From Bacilli bacterium (GTDB lineage: Bacteria; Bacillota_I; Bacilli_A; RF39; UBA660): DNA of 29,403 nt. Of the stretch, positions 22,578-29,403 are shown piece after piece (position 1 is the stretch's first letter; every line of letters starts with the position of its first letter). A model generated the notes under the pieces. The model ran no database searches, was not told the origin of the DNA, and saw only the letters and a program-made list of their open reading frames with translations. Both the position numbers and the translations under genes were made by a program. The DNA lies in NCBI GenBank assembly GCA_028684735.1, contig JAQUFI010000004.1, forward strand, positions 1 to 29,403, read 5' to 3'.

Positions 22578-23188
22578 AAATGATTTCGTTTAAAAGAATC
22601 GCCAATAAAGATTATTCTAATTTAATCGTCAATAGGGGTAATCTTTATATAGGAAAAGTAGTTGCTAAGGTGGAAACTGAAAATGTGTCAGGCAAAAAAT
22701 TATCCAAAGATATTATCTTTAATCCACAAAAAAATGGAACTAATAAAGTAGATTATGTGAAACTATATCGCAAGATCTTATTCTCTTTAGATGAAAATAA
22801 GTTATCACAAGATTTATTATATGATTCACCGCATTATTATGTTCAAAACATTACCTCAGATAACGAATTAAATAAAGATATTAGAATAATTGATGAAGTT
22901 AAATTAGAATCTTTGTTAAGTTATTATGGTTTTGAAGAAATATTAACAGGAGAAGAAATAAAAAAAACCATTAAAATGTTTTTTAATAATAATTCTTTTA
23001 TCTATGAAAATTCTGAGGATTTTGGATTAATAAGAGCTAAACGATTTGGGATTGATGGTTATTACCATAAAAATACTGGAAGTCCTTTTAACTCACTTAT
23101 GTTTGAAAATATAAACAGTATTATAACTTGTCGTGAAAAACCTCATCCTGATGAAAAGGTTAAACAAAAAGTAAAAAAACTATATTAA
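22574..23188 (+). CDS. Unknown protein coupled to the HD-domain gene
   Basis: Unrecognised 204-aa protein, basic and probably cytoplasmic, without membrane segments. The start overlaps the upstream TGA (ATGA), and AAAAGGAG lies just before; a second ATG at 22580 is also possible. The coupling suggests that it works with the HD hydrolase, for example as a binding partner. No conserved motif is evident. Confidence 0.7.
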   Translation: MKMISFKRIANKDYSNLIVNRGNLYIGKVVAKVETENVSGKKLSKDIIFNPQKNGTNKVDYVKLYRKILFSLDENKLSQDLLYDSPHYYVQNITSDNELNKDIRIIDEVKLESLLSYYGFEEILTGEEIKKTIKMFFNNNSFIYENSEDFGLIRAKRFGIDGYYHKNTGSPFNSLMFENINSIITCREKPHPDEKVKQKVKKLY

Positions 23189-23192
23189 TATA

Positions 23193-23221
23193 TTGACAAA
23201 TAACTTTTAATAGAATATAAT
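23193..23221 (+). promoter_or_regulatory. Consensus promoter facing an immediate terminator
   Basis: TTGACA (23193-23198), exactly 17 bases, TATAAT (23216-23221): a perfect match to the vegetative consensus. Transcription would start at about 23228 and enter the hairpin at 23229 at once. No gene lies between. Confidence 0.7.
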
Positions 23222-23228
23222 TTTTATA

Positions 23229-23257
23229 GAACTTGAAATTATTCAAGTTCTCTTTTT
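23229..23257 (+). terminator. Terminator upstream of rpsB
   Basis: GAACTTGAA (23229-23237) pairs with TTCAAGTTC (23242-23250), loop ATTA, then TCTTTTT. It ends the HD unit and/or a ~30-nt RNA from the promoter just upstream. Confidence 0.85.
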
Positions 23258-23278
23258 AATAAAAAAGGTTAAAAACCC

Positions 23279-23306
23279 TTGTGTTCGCATATATTTGTGA
23301 TATAAT
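23279..23306 (+). promoter_or_regulatory. Promoter of rpsB-tsf
   Basis: TTGTGT (23279-23284), a 16-base spacer and TATAAT (23301-23306) with TGA before it. It gives a leader of about 100 bases before rpsB. Confidence 0.65.
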
Positions 23307-23343
23307 GGTAATGGCTTTTTTTAATACACACGTTTATGGATTT

Positions 23344-23371
23344 AAATACCTAGTGCCAGTTGGTGGTGTTT
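23344..23371 (+). promoter_or_regulatory. Structured 5' leader of rpsB (candidate S2 autoregulatory element)
   Basis: AAATACC (23344-23350) pairs with GGTGTTT (23365-23371). Inside, GCC (23355-23357) pairs with GGT (23362-23364) around AGTT, with a TAGT bulge on one side. S2 is autoregulated through its leader in many bacteria, so this bulged hairpin could be the binding site; I cannot match it to a known model by eye. Confidence 0.4.
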
Positions 23372-23415
23372 AAAGTTGAAGTAAGCGGAGGAAAAAAACA
23401 AAAGGAGGAATATTT

Positions 23416-24537
23416 ATGGCAGTTGTTTCGATGAATTATTTACTCGAAGCAGGGGTTCACTTTGGTCATCAAACTAAAAGATGGAATCCAAAAATGAAAG
23501 AATTTATTTTTACTTCAAGAGATGATATCTATATTATTGATTTACAAAAGACCGCTAAAATGATTGAAGAAGCTTATATGGCTTTAAGAGAAATTGCGGC
23601 TAATGGTGGAAAGGTTTTATTTGTAGGTACTAGAAAACAAGCTAGTGATGCAATTAAAGAAGAAGCTTTAAGATCTAATTCTTATTACGTTACTGAAAGA
23701 TGGTTAGGTGGAACCTTAACTAATTTCAAAACAATTAGAAAAAGAGTTAAAAGATTAGAAGAAATTGAAAACATGGAAAAAAACGGTGTTTTTGAAGTTC
23801 TTCCTAAAAAAGAAGTTATTGGAATTAAAAAGGAATACGATAAGTTAAATAATTTATTATGTGGTATTAGAGATATGTATAAATTACCAGATGCGTTATT
23901 TATCATTGATCCAACCAAAGAAGAAATAGCGATTAGAGAAGCTAGAATTCTTAATATCCCTATTTTTGGACTTATTGATACGAATTGTGATCCTGATATG
24001 GTTGATTATGTTATTCCTGGTAATGATGATGCGATTAGATCAGTTAAGTTAATTACTAGTGTTATGGCTAATGCAATTGTTGAAGCACAAGGTGGAGAAG
24101 TTATTGACTATGTCAATGATGAAGAAAAGAACAGAACTGATAATCCTACTGATATTATGCAAAAAGCATTAGAAACTGTTAAGAAAAAGGAAGATCGTCC
24201 AAGAAGATTTCACAATGATAATAATTCAAATAGATTTAGAAATGATAGACCATACCATCGTGAATCAAAACCATATCGAGAAAAACCAAAAGAAATCGAT
24301 AAGAAGGTAGAATCAAAAGTAAAAGAAAATGAAGTAAAAGAAATCGAAAAAAAGGTAGAACCAAAAGTACAAGAAACAAAAGTTGCTATTAAAAAGGATT
24401 TAACAGCTAAAAAAGAATCTCCAAAAGTAGATTTGGCAACTTTAACAGTTGCTCAACTAAGAGATTTAGCTAAAGAAAAAGATATCAAAGGATATTCAAA
24501 GATGTTAAAAGCCGATTTAATTGAAGCTTTAAAATAA
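23416..24537 (+). CDS. rpsB: 30S ribosomal protein S2 with C-terminal SAP/Rho-N-like extension
   Basis: Component of the small ribosomal subunit, 373 aa against about 240-260 normally. Residues 1-235 are standard S2 (LLEAGVHFGHQTKRWNPKM, RWLGGTLTNFKTI, PIFGLIDTNCDPDMVDYVIPGNDD without gap to the end of the fold). Residues ~240-335 are a charged Lys/Glu/Arg-rich linker. Residues ~338-373 (LTVAQLRDLAKEKDIKGY, KADLIEALK) form a helix-extended-helix like the SAP or Rho N-terminal domain, a nucleic-acid-binding unit. AAAGGAGG precedes ATG 23416. Upstream of tsf, the conserved order. Confidence 0.95.
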   Translation: MAVVSMNYLLEAGVHFGHQTKRWNPKMKEFIFTSRDDIYIIDLQKTAKMIEEAYMALREIAANGGKVLFVGTRKQASDAIKEEALRSNSYYVTERWLGGTLTNFKTIRKRVKRLEEIENMEKNGVFEVLPKKEVIGIKKEYDKLNNLLCGIRDMYKLPDALFIIDPTKEEIAIREARILNIPIFGLIDTNCDPDMVDYVIPGNDDAIRSVKLITSVMANAIVEAQGGEVIDYVNDEEKNRTDNPTDIMQKALETVKKKEDRPRRFHNDNNSNRFRNDRPYHRESKPYREKPKEIDKKVESKVKENEVKEIEKKVEPKVQETKVAIKKDLTAKKESPKVDLATLTVAQLRDLAKEKDIKGYSKMLKADLIEALK

Positions 24538-24545
24538 AACTACTA

Positions 24546-24570
24546 AAAGACGATTTTCATAATCGTCTTT
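24546..24570 (+). terminator. Hairpin between rpsB and tsf (possible attenuator)
   Basis: AAAGACGATT (24546-24555) pairs with AATCGTCTTT (24561-24570), loop of 5. Only three T's follow in a row before AAA, so partial termination or mRNA processing is more likely than a full stop; no separate promoter for tsf is seen. Confidence 0.6.
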
Positions 24571-24591
24571 AAATTTAGAAAGGAAGATAAT

Positions 24592-25464
24592 ATGATAAGT
24601 GCTGGATTAGTTAAAGAACTAAGAGAAAAAACAGGAGCAGGAATGCTTGATTGTAAGAAAGCTTTAGAAGAAAATAATGGTGATATTGAAGCAGCTATCG
24701 ATTGGTTAAGGGAAAAAGGAATTTCCAAAGCTGCTAAAAAGGCTGATCGTATTGCCGCAGAAGGAATCGCAGCTATCTTAATTAAAGATAACGATGCTGT
24801 AATTGTGGAAGTAAATGCTGAAACTGATTTCGTTTCAAAGAATGATGAATTTAAAGAAATGGTTAATACCATCTTAGAGACGATTATCGAAAATAATCCT
24901 AAAACAGAAGAAGAAGTCTTAAATTTAAATACATCTGCTGGTACGATTGAAGAATTAATCGTGGCTAAAACATCTAAGATTGGTGAAAAACTAAGTTTTA
25001 GAAGATTTACTAAGTTAACGAAAAAGGATAATGAAGCATTTGGTTCGTATATCCACATGGGTGGTAAGATAGCGGTGTTAACTTTATTAGAAAATACTAA
25101 TGAAGATGTAGCTAAAGATGTAGCTATGCAAGCAGCGGCTATGAGACCAACTTATGTTCGAATTTCTGATATCCCAAGTGAAGTTATTGAAAGAGAAAGA
25201 TTTGTTTTAAAAGAACAAATCGTTAATGAAGGAACAAAACCAGAATTTGCTGATAGAGCAGTTGAAGGTAGAGTTAAAAAATTCTATAAAGAAGTATGTT
25301 TAGAAGAACAACCATTTATTAAAGATAGTGACATTAATGTTGCTAAATATGTTAGTAATAATTCGGGGACAATCAAAGAGATGATCCGTTATGAAGTAGG
25401 CGAAGGAATGCAAAAAAGAGAAGAAAACTTTGCTGAAGAAGTAGCTAAACAAATAAATAGTTAA
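24592..25464 (+). CDS. tsf: Elongation factor Ts
   Basis: Guanine-nucleotide exchange factor for EF-Tu, 290 aa, normal size. An N-terminal UBA-like domain (VKELREKTGAGMLDCKKAL) is followed by the core with the conserved TDFVSKNDEF and by the MAMQAAAMRPTYV-type segment (here VAMQAAAMRPTYV). RBS AAAGGAAG precedes ATG 24592. Second gene of the rpsB-tsf operon; a strong hairpin follows. Confidence 0.97.
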   Translation: MISAGLVKELREKTGAGMLDCKKALEENNGDIEAAIDWLREKGISKAAKKADRIAAEGIAAILIKDNDAVIVEVNAETDFVSKNDEFKEMVNTILETIIENNPKTEEEVLNLNTSAGTIEELIVAKTSKIGEKLSFRRFTKLTKKDNEAFGSYIHMGGKIAVLTLLENTNEDVAKDVAMQAAAMRPTYVRISDIPSEVIERERFVLKEQIVNEGTKPEFADRAVEGRVKKFYKEVCLEEQPFIKDSDINVAKYVSNNSGTIKEMIRYEVGEGMQKREENFAEEVAKQINS

Positions 25465-25467
25465 TTA

Positions 25468-25499
25468 AAAAGAATCATTAAATAAATAATGATTCTTTT
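25468..25499. terminator. Bidirectional terminator between tsf and the YigZ gene
   Basis: 13-bp stem, AAAAGAATCATTA (25468-25480) with TAATGATTCTTTT (25487-25499), AT-rich flanks; it contains the stop codon of the minus-strand gene. Confidence 0.88.
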
Positions 25500-26062
25500 A
25501 TTATAATATTTAAAGTATTATCTAGTAATATCTTTTCGATTGATTGATAATTCTCATCACTAATAAGTATCGTATAAGAAATTGTTTCCTTAAATTCTTT
25601 CTTTATTACTTTGATGTCTTGTAATAAGTTATCAATTATTTTTACTCTATCATAATTAAATTCAATGATTATTTTGTGACCTTCATTTAAAGTAACAATT
25701 GTCGTTTTATCTAAAGTTGATGTTATGGCTTTGGTATAGGCTCTAATCAATCCCCCCGAACCCAATTTAATACCACCAAAGTATCTAATCACAACCCCTA
25801 AAACATTATCTAACTGATTTTTTTCTAAGACATTTAAAATAGGTATACCAGCAGTTCCGCTAGGCTCACCATCATCATTAAACCTTTTTATATTAGAAAT
25901 AATATAGGCATAACAATAATGAGTAGCATCTTTATATTCTTCATTTAATTGTTCTAAGATTGATTTAACTTCTTCTTCATTGTTAATCCGATATAATAAA
26001 CCAATGAATTTTGATTTATTGATTATGATTTCATTGGTTGCCTTTTTATCAATTGTTCTCAT
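25478..26062 (-). CDS. YigZ/IMPACT family protein (UPF0029)
   Basis: Cytoplasmic protein of 194 aa. The UPF0029 signature is complete: DDGEPSGTAGIPIL, then VLGVVIRYFGGIKLGSGGLIRAY. The family (YigZ/YvyE; IMPACT in eukaryotes) has an N-terminal ribosomal S5-like fold; the C-terminal ~60 residues match the DUF1949 region. Biochemical role is not established in bacteria. ATG 26062 follows GGTGATAGG; the longer frame from 26089 would start inside the promoter. Confidence 0.92.
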   Translation of the reverse strand: MRTIDKKATNEIIINKSKFIGLLYRINNEEEVKSILEQLNEEYKDATHYCYAYIISNIKRFNDDGEPSGTAGIPILNVLEKNQLDNVLGVVIRYFGGIKLGSGGLIRAYTKAITSTLDKTTIVTLNEGHKIIIEFNYDRVKIIDNLLQDIKVIKKEFKETISYTILISDENYQSIEKILLDNTLNIIIKESLFI

Positions 26063-26077
26063 CCTATCACCAATTTT

Positions 26078-26086
26078 ATTATAACA
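26078..26086 (-). promoter_or_regulatory. Extended -10 promoter of the YigZ gene
   Basis: TGTTATAAT on the minus strand, 15 bases before the ATG; divergent from the promoter at 26120. Confidence 0.6.
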
Positions 26087-26119
26087 CATATAACTAAATT
26101 TGCATTTTTAAATATCTTG

Positions 26120-26128
26120 TGCTATAAT
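26120..26128 (+). promoter_or_regulatory. Extended -10 promoter of the 116-aa hypothetical gene
   Basis: TGCTATAAT, 44 bases before ATG 26173. Confidence 0.6.
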
Positions 26129-26172
26129 AACCAGCACATTCGGAATTTATCGATGTAAGAGGGGGTAATAAG

Positions 26173-26523
26173 ATGAGTTACGAAGCAGATATGATGAGAT
26201 GTTTAACATCATCAATTAATAGGGAAATCCCTAGAATGAGTAGGGATTTAAAAAACTTTCAAAGTTCTTTTAATGGTAATGAAGTTGTTAAGGCCTTAGA
26301 AAAGAATACGGAGGAACAAATTCGCAATCAAAAGCAACAACAAATTGCTAATATATTTGAATTGTGCGAATTTGCAACTAAACATCCAGAATATAACTTA
26401 CTTACTAAAGAAGAAATTAAAGTATTATTGACTGGTGCTAAAGAAGATCTTCTAGCAATGAAAAAAGAAGAAACAAAAGAAGATGTAAAGGTAGAACCAA
26501 AGAAAAAGGGATTTTTCAGATAA
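26173..26523 (+). CDS. Hypothetical small cytoplasmic protein
   Basis: Unrecognised protein of 116 aa, mainly helical by composition, without membrane segment or Cys pairs. Residues ~35-60 (EKNTEEQIRNQKQQQIANIF) suggest a coiled coil; the end is charged and probably disordered (KKEETKEDVKVEPKKKGFFR). GAGGGGG at 26160-26166 is a strong ribosome binding site, and clear promoter and terminator signals enclose it, so it is a real single-gene unit. Confidence 0.72.
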   Translation: MSYEADMMRCLTSSINREIPRMSRDLKNFQSSFNGNEVVKALEKNTEEQIRNQKQQQIANIFELCEFATKHPEYNLLTKEEIKVLLTGAKEDLLAMKKEETKEDVKVEPKKKGFFR

Positions 26524-26525
26524 AG

Positions 26526-26547
26526 AAAGACATTCGTCTTTTTTTTT
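26526..26547 (+). terminator. Terminator of the 116-aa gene
   Basis: AAAGAC (26526-26531) pairs with GTCTTT (26536-26541), loop ATTC, T-run to 26547. Confidence 0.8.
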
Positions 26548-26555
26548 GCTATAAT
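26547..26555 (+). promoter_or_regulatory. Extended -10 promoter of the YgjV gene
   Basis: TGCTATAAT at the very end of the terminator T-run; transcription would start near 26562, at the ribosome binding site. Confidence 0.5.
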
Positions 26556-26571
26556 TGAGATGGTGAATAGT

Positions 26572-27072
26572 ATGTTGTATATACAACTTTTAGGTGTTTT
26601 AGCTTTCGTTTTTTTATTGGTTGGTTTTTGGTTAAAATCAAAGAATGGTATATTGATGATGCATTTATTAGCAAATGCTGTATTTGCTGTTCATTATTTT
26701 TTATTAGGAGCTATTAGTGGAGGAAGTATTTGTACTGTAGTTGTTTTCTCTGATTTCTTTTTACGCAATAAGAAAAGTGATAAAGAAATGAAAAGACACG
26801 GAATTATTTTCTCGATTCTTTTTCTTTTAGTTGGATTATTGACAGCCAGTAATGCTTTAACTTCAATCCCGATTATTGCAGCCATTTTCACGATGTATTT
26901 GCTATTAAAAGGTGAAGCTAATGATATTAGGTTAGGAATGGTCTTTGTGTCACTAATGTGGGCTTTTTATGCTTATACAGTAGGCTCATATTCTGTTTTA
27001 ATTACGGAAGTTATTTTGGCTATTTCAAATACTTTTGCTTATAATAAATATAAAAAGAAAAAAAATAGGTGA
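26572..27072 (+). CDS. YgjV family inner membrane protein
   Basis: Polytopic membrane protein of about 166 aa with five to six helices, matching the YgjV (Imp-YgjV) family: LLGVLAFVFLLVGFWLKSKN at the start, HLLANAVFAVHYFLLGAISG, then SDFFLRNKK. Function unknown. ATG 26572 is preferred over ATG 26560 because GGTGA at 26562-26566 precedes it and the promoter geometry puts the transcript start near 26562. The stop at 27070-27072 is 4 bases before uvrC, so the two share a transcript. Confidence 0.82.
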   Translation: MLYIQLLGVLAFVFLLVGFWLKSKNGILMMHLLANAVFAVHYFLLGAISGGSICTVVVFSDFFLRNKKSDKEMKRHGIIFSILFLLVGLLTASNALTSIPIIAAIFTMYLLLKGEANDIRLGMVFVSLMWAFYAYTVGSYSVLITEVILAISNTFAYNKYKKKKNR

Positions 27073-27076
27073 TCTA

Positions 27077-28840
27077 ATGTTTAAAGACAAACTAAAGTTA
27101 GTACCTAATAAACCAGGGTGCTATTTAATGAAAAATAGTGATGGGGTTATTATTTATGTAGGTAAAGCCAAACTATTAAGGAATCGATTAAGTTCTTATT
27201 TTAGAGGCAATCATACTGGTAAAACAGCTAAATTAGTTAGTGAGATTGCTGACTTTGAATATATGGTTGTTAGTAGTGAAAAAGAGTCTTTGATTTTAGA
27301 ATTAAATTTAATTAAAAAATATGACCCTAAATATAATATCTTGCTTAGGGATGATAAAAGTTATCCCTATATTGAACTAACTAATGAAAAAGTTCCTAGG
27401 TTACTTATTGTTCGTAATCTCAATCGCAAGAAGAAACATAATCTTCGATTATATGGACCATATCCTAATGTGACAGCTGCTAGAGAAACTGTTAATTTAT
27501 TAAATAGAATGTACCCATTAAAAAAATGTCGGACTTATCCCAAAGAATCTTGTCTTTATTATCACATTAATCAGTGTCTAGGTTATTGTGTTTATGATAT
27601 TAAAGAAGCTAAAATTAAACAAATGGAAGATGAAATAATTAAGTTTTTAAAAGGGGATCACTCCTTAGTAACGAAACGTATTAAAGAAGAAATGACACTT
27701 GAAAGTGAACGAATGAATTATGAAAAAGCTAAAGAACTTAAAGATTTATTAGATTATATAAATATTACTTTAGCTAAACAAAAAGTTGAAATCAATGATG
27801 ATATTAATCGTGATGTCTTCGGTTATTATGTCGATGATAATTATCTAAGTATTCAAGTTTTCTTTATTAGAGGTGGTAAAATTTTAGAACGACACTCTAA
27901 AATTATTCCCTTAATTGATGAAGTCATAAATGAACTAACTAGGTATATTGCTAATTTTTATGAAAAAGATGTCTTATTACCAAAAGAGATCCTAGTACCT
28001 GATATTATTGATCCTGAATTAATGTCATCGCACTTGGAAATAAGTGTTAAAGTACCAAGTAGGGTTGTAAAACATAAATTAGTTGAAATGGCTAACCATA
28101 ATGCCAAAATTGCCTTGTCTGAAAAGATTGAATTAGTTAAAAAGGAAGAAGAAAAGACCAGTGGGGCTAATTTAGAATTGATGAACTTATTAAAACTTCA
28201 TAATTTGGATCGAATTGAATTATTTGATAACTCTAATTTATTTGGCAGTTTTAATGTTTCAGGAATGGTTGTCTTTATCGATGGTCGTCCAAGTAAAAAT
28301 GATTATCGTAAGTTTAAAATAACGTTAGATAAGAATGACGACTATGGGGCAATGAAAGAAGTTATATATCGTAGATATTTTAAAATCATTAAAGATAATT
28401 TAATTAAGCCTAATTTAATTATCGTCGATGGTGGAATTGGTCAAATAAATGTTGCTAGAGAAGTTATCAAAAGTTTAAATTTGAGTATTCCCGTTGTAGG
28501 TTTAAAGAAAGATGAACAACATAATACCCATAGTCTCTTAGCTTTTGAGCCTATTCAAGAAATACCGATTGAAAAAAGAAGTAATTTATTTTATTATTTA
28601 GAAAGAATGCAAGATGAAGTTCATCAATTTACAATTAATTACCACAAACAAATCAGGAGTAAAGGTACTTTAGAAAGTATTTTAGATAATATTGAGGGAA
28701 TTGGTCCAAAGCGAAAAAATGAGTTATTAAAAAAATATAAAACAATTAATAAATTTAAAGAATTAAGTATTGAAGAGTTAAGTGAAATACTACCGATTAA
28801 GGTTGCTAGTAATTTATTATTATTTTTAAAAAATTATTAG
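27077..28840 (+). CDS. uvrC: UvrABC system protein C (excinuclease)
   Basis: Nuclease subunit that makes both incisions in nucleotide excision repair, with UvrA and UvrB. 587 aa. N-terminal GIY-YIG domain (KPGCYLMKNSDGVIIYVGKAK), UVR motif for UvrB contact (LESERMNYEKAKELKDLLDY), RNase H-like C-terminal domain (IELFDNSNLFGSFNVSGMVV, LIIVDGGIGQINVA, HQFTINYHKQIRSK) and final helix-hairpin-helix (IEGIGPKRKNELLKKY). ATG 27077 follows AGGTGAT at 27067-27073; the frame opens at 27035 inside the YgjV gene but lacks a site there. Complete and normal in length. Confidence 0.96.
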   Translation: MFKDKLKLVPNKPGCYLMKNSDGVIIYVGKAKLLRNRLSSYFRGNHTGKTAKLVSEIADFEYMVVSSEKESLILELNLIKKYDPKYNILLRDDKSYPYIELTNEKVPRLLIVRNLNRKKKHNLRLYGPYPNVTAARETVNLLNRMYPLKKCRTYPKESCLYYHINQCLGYCVYDIKEAKIKQMEDEIIKFLKGDHSLVTKRIKEEMTLESERMNYEKAKELKDLLDYINITLAKQKVEINDDINRDVFGYYVDDNYLSIQVFFIRGGKILERHSKIIPLIDEVINELTRYIANFYEKDVLLPKEILVPDIIDPELMSSHLEISVKVPSRVVKHKLVEMANHNAKIALSEKIELVKKEEEKTSGANLELMNLLKLHNLDRIELFDNSNLFGSFNVSGMVVFIDGRPSKNDYRKFKITLDKNDDYGAMKEVIYRRYFKIIKDNLIKPNLIIVDGGIGQINVAREVIKSLNLSIPVVGLKKDEQHNTHSLLAFEPIQEIPIEKRSNLFYYLERMQDEVHQFTINYHKQIRSKGTLESILDNIEGIGPKRKNELLKKYKTINKFKELSIEELSEILPIKVASNLLLFLKNY

Positions 28841-28864
28841 TAATTATAAAGTTATTAAAAACTT

Positions 28865-28887
28865 AAGAATCATAACGATTCTTTTTT
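28865..28887 (+). terminator. Terminator of uvrC
   Basis: AAGAATC (28865-28871) pairs with GATTCTT (28877-28883), loop ATAAC, T-run. Confidence 0.85.
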
Positions 28888-28903
28888 GTTTTGATAAAAA
28901 ATT

Positions 28904-28912
28904 TGTTATAAT
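28904..28912 (+). promoter_or_regulatory. Extended -10 promoter of mutL
   Basis: TGTTATAAT, 15 bases before ATG 28928, with GGTGAT at 28919-28924. Confidence 0.6.
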
Positions 28913-28927
28913 GATATTGGTGATGTT

Positions 28928-29403
28928 ATGTCAAATATAAAAATAATGGATGACTTATTAGCTAATAAGATTGCAGCTGGTGAAGTTGTTGAAAGATGTA
29001 GTTCAGTTGTTAAAGAACTAGTTGAAAATAGTATTGATGCTGGTAGTACGGAAATAAAAATAGAATTATTAGAAGCAGGTACAAAGTCAATTAAAGTAAC
29101 TGATAATGGTAAAGGTATGGAAGAAGAGGATGCTTTATTAGCTTTTTCAAGACATGCTACTAGTAAGATAATGGATGAAGATGATCTATATAATATCAAT
29201 ACACTTGGTTTTAGGGGTGAAGCACTACCTAGTATTGCTAGTGTTAGTGATATTGTATTAAAAACATCGACTGGTGAGGTTGGAAATATTATTCGTTATA
29301 AAGGTGGCAAACTAGTTAGTAATGAAAAAGGAGATTCTAGACAAGGTACAGTTATGACTGTTAATGATCTTTTCTATAATACTCCTGCCAGATTAAAGTA
29401 TCT
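28928..29403 (+). CDS. mutL: DNA mismatch repair protein MutL (5' part, cut by window end)
   Basis: First 158 residues of MutL, the ATPase that links MutS to later steps of mismatch repair; the frame runs off the window. GHKL ATPase motifs are visible: NKIAAGEVVE, KELVENSIDAG (motif I with catalytic Glu and Mg-binding Asn), VTDNGKGM (motif II), FSRHATSKI, and TLGFRGEALPSIASV (motif III). A small variation is VVERCSS where VVERPAS is usual. GGTGAT lies four bases before ATG 28928. mutS is not in the window. Confidence 0.95.
   Translation, partial: MSNIKIMDDLLANKIAAGEVVERCSSVVKELVENSIDAGSTEIKIELLEAGTKSIKVTDNGKGMEEEDALLAFSRHATSKIMDEDDLYNINTLGFRGEALPSIASVSDIVLKTSTGEVGNIIRYKGGKLVSNEKGDSRQGTVMTVNDLFYNTPARLKY

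Noticed and set aside
1..29403. CRISPR arrays, insertion sequences, prophage genes
   Set aside because: No regularly spaced repeats, transposase, integrase or phage structural motifs were found on either strand.

Overview
The window is AT-rich (I estimate below 30% G+C), uses the standard code (all Trp codons in the intact genes are TGG, and TGA ends at least two genes) and carries several genes typical of low-G+C Firmicutes: yqeG-yqeH, ltaS, comEB, an hsp20 with a CIRCE operator, and rpsB-tsf. Lipoteichoic acid synthase and TGA stops argue against a classical wall-less Mollicute. An uncultured Bacilli lineage near the Mollicutes/Erysipelotrichia (RF39-like) fits best, but this is inference. 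Promoters are easy to see: most units have an extended -10 of the form TGnTATAAT.

Layout. 1-3.4 kb: yqeG and yqeH (ribosome assembly), then a HerA-like ATPase. 3.4-5.5 kb: ltaS. 5.5-9.1 kb: surface-protein cassette A, with a divergent TasA-like protein, a CBM2-like surface protein, a Sec11/SipW-type signal peptidase with a large membrane domain, and a DUF5305 protein. 9.2-10.4 kb: tRNA-Cys followed by a ~1 kb island holding an XRE regulator. The island is bounded by an 83-bp direct repeat made of the 3' part of the tRNA from the anticodon loop plus its terminator, which looks like a tRNA-targeted integration scar. 10.4-12.3 kb: a stretch of damaged genes (a frameshifted small membrane protein, a GNAT, a DUF1538 membrane protein with an in-frame TGA, and a PII protein in two frames joined at a canonical A AAA AAG slip site). 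12.3-16.4 kb: surface-protein cassette B, with two tandem TasA-like proteins, a third exported protein, and second copies of the signal peptidase and DUF5305 genes.

16.4-29.4 kb is mostly housekeeping with short transcription units separated by clear hairpin terminators: dCMP deaminase (comEB, -), hsp20 under CIRCE, a GH13 enzyme plus a small surface protein (-), a HipA/CtkA-like kinase, a YhhQ-type queuosine-precursor transporter, a zinc-ribbon/GreA-C fusion (-), tRNA-Gly (-), an HD-domain protein coupled to an unknown gene, rpsB (with a C-terminal SAP/Rho-N-like tail) and tsf, a YigZ/IMPACT protein (-), a small hypothetical, YgjV, UvrC and the 5' part of mutL.

The most interesting system is the duplicated surface-protein cassette. 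In each copy, proteins with a shared 'hxGYxhFxxxLxIxGxA'-type N-terminal motif sit beside a dedicated peptidase with a Ser-His-Asp triad and a DUF5305 protein with an external domain and a conserved cytoplasmic tail. The sequence suggests two parallel pathways for exporting and maturing biofilm-matrix-like or carbohydrate-binding surface proteins.
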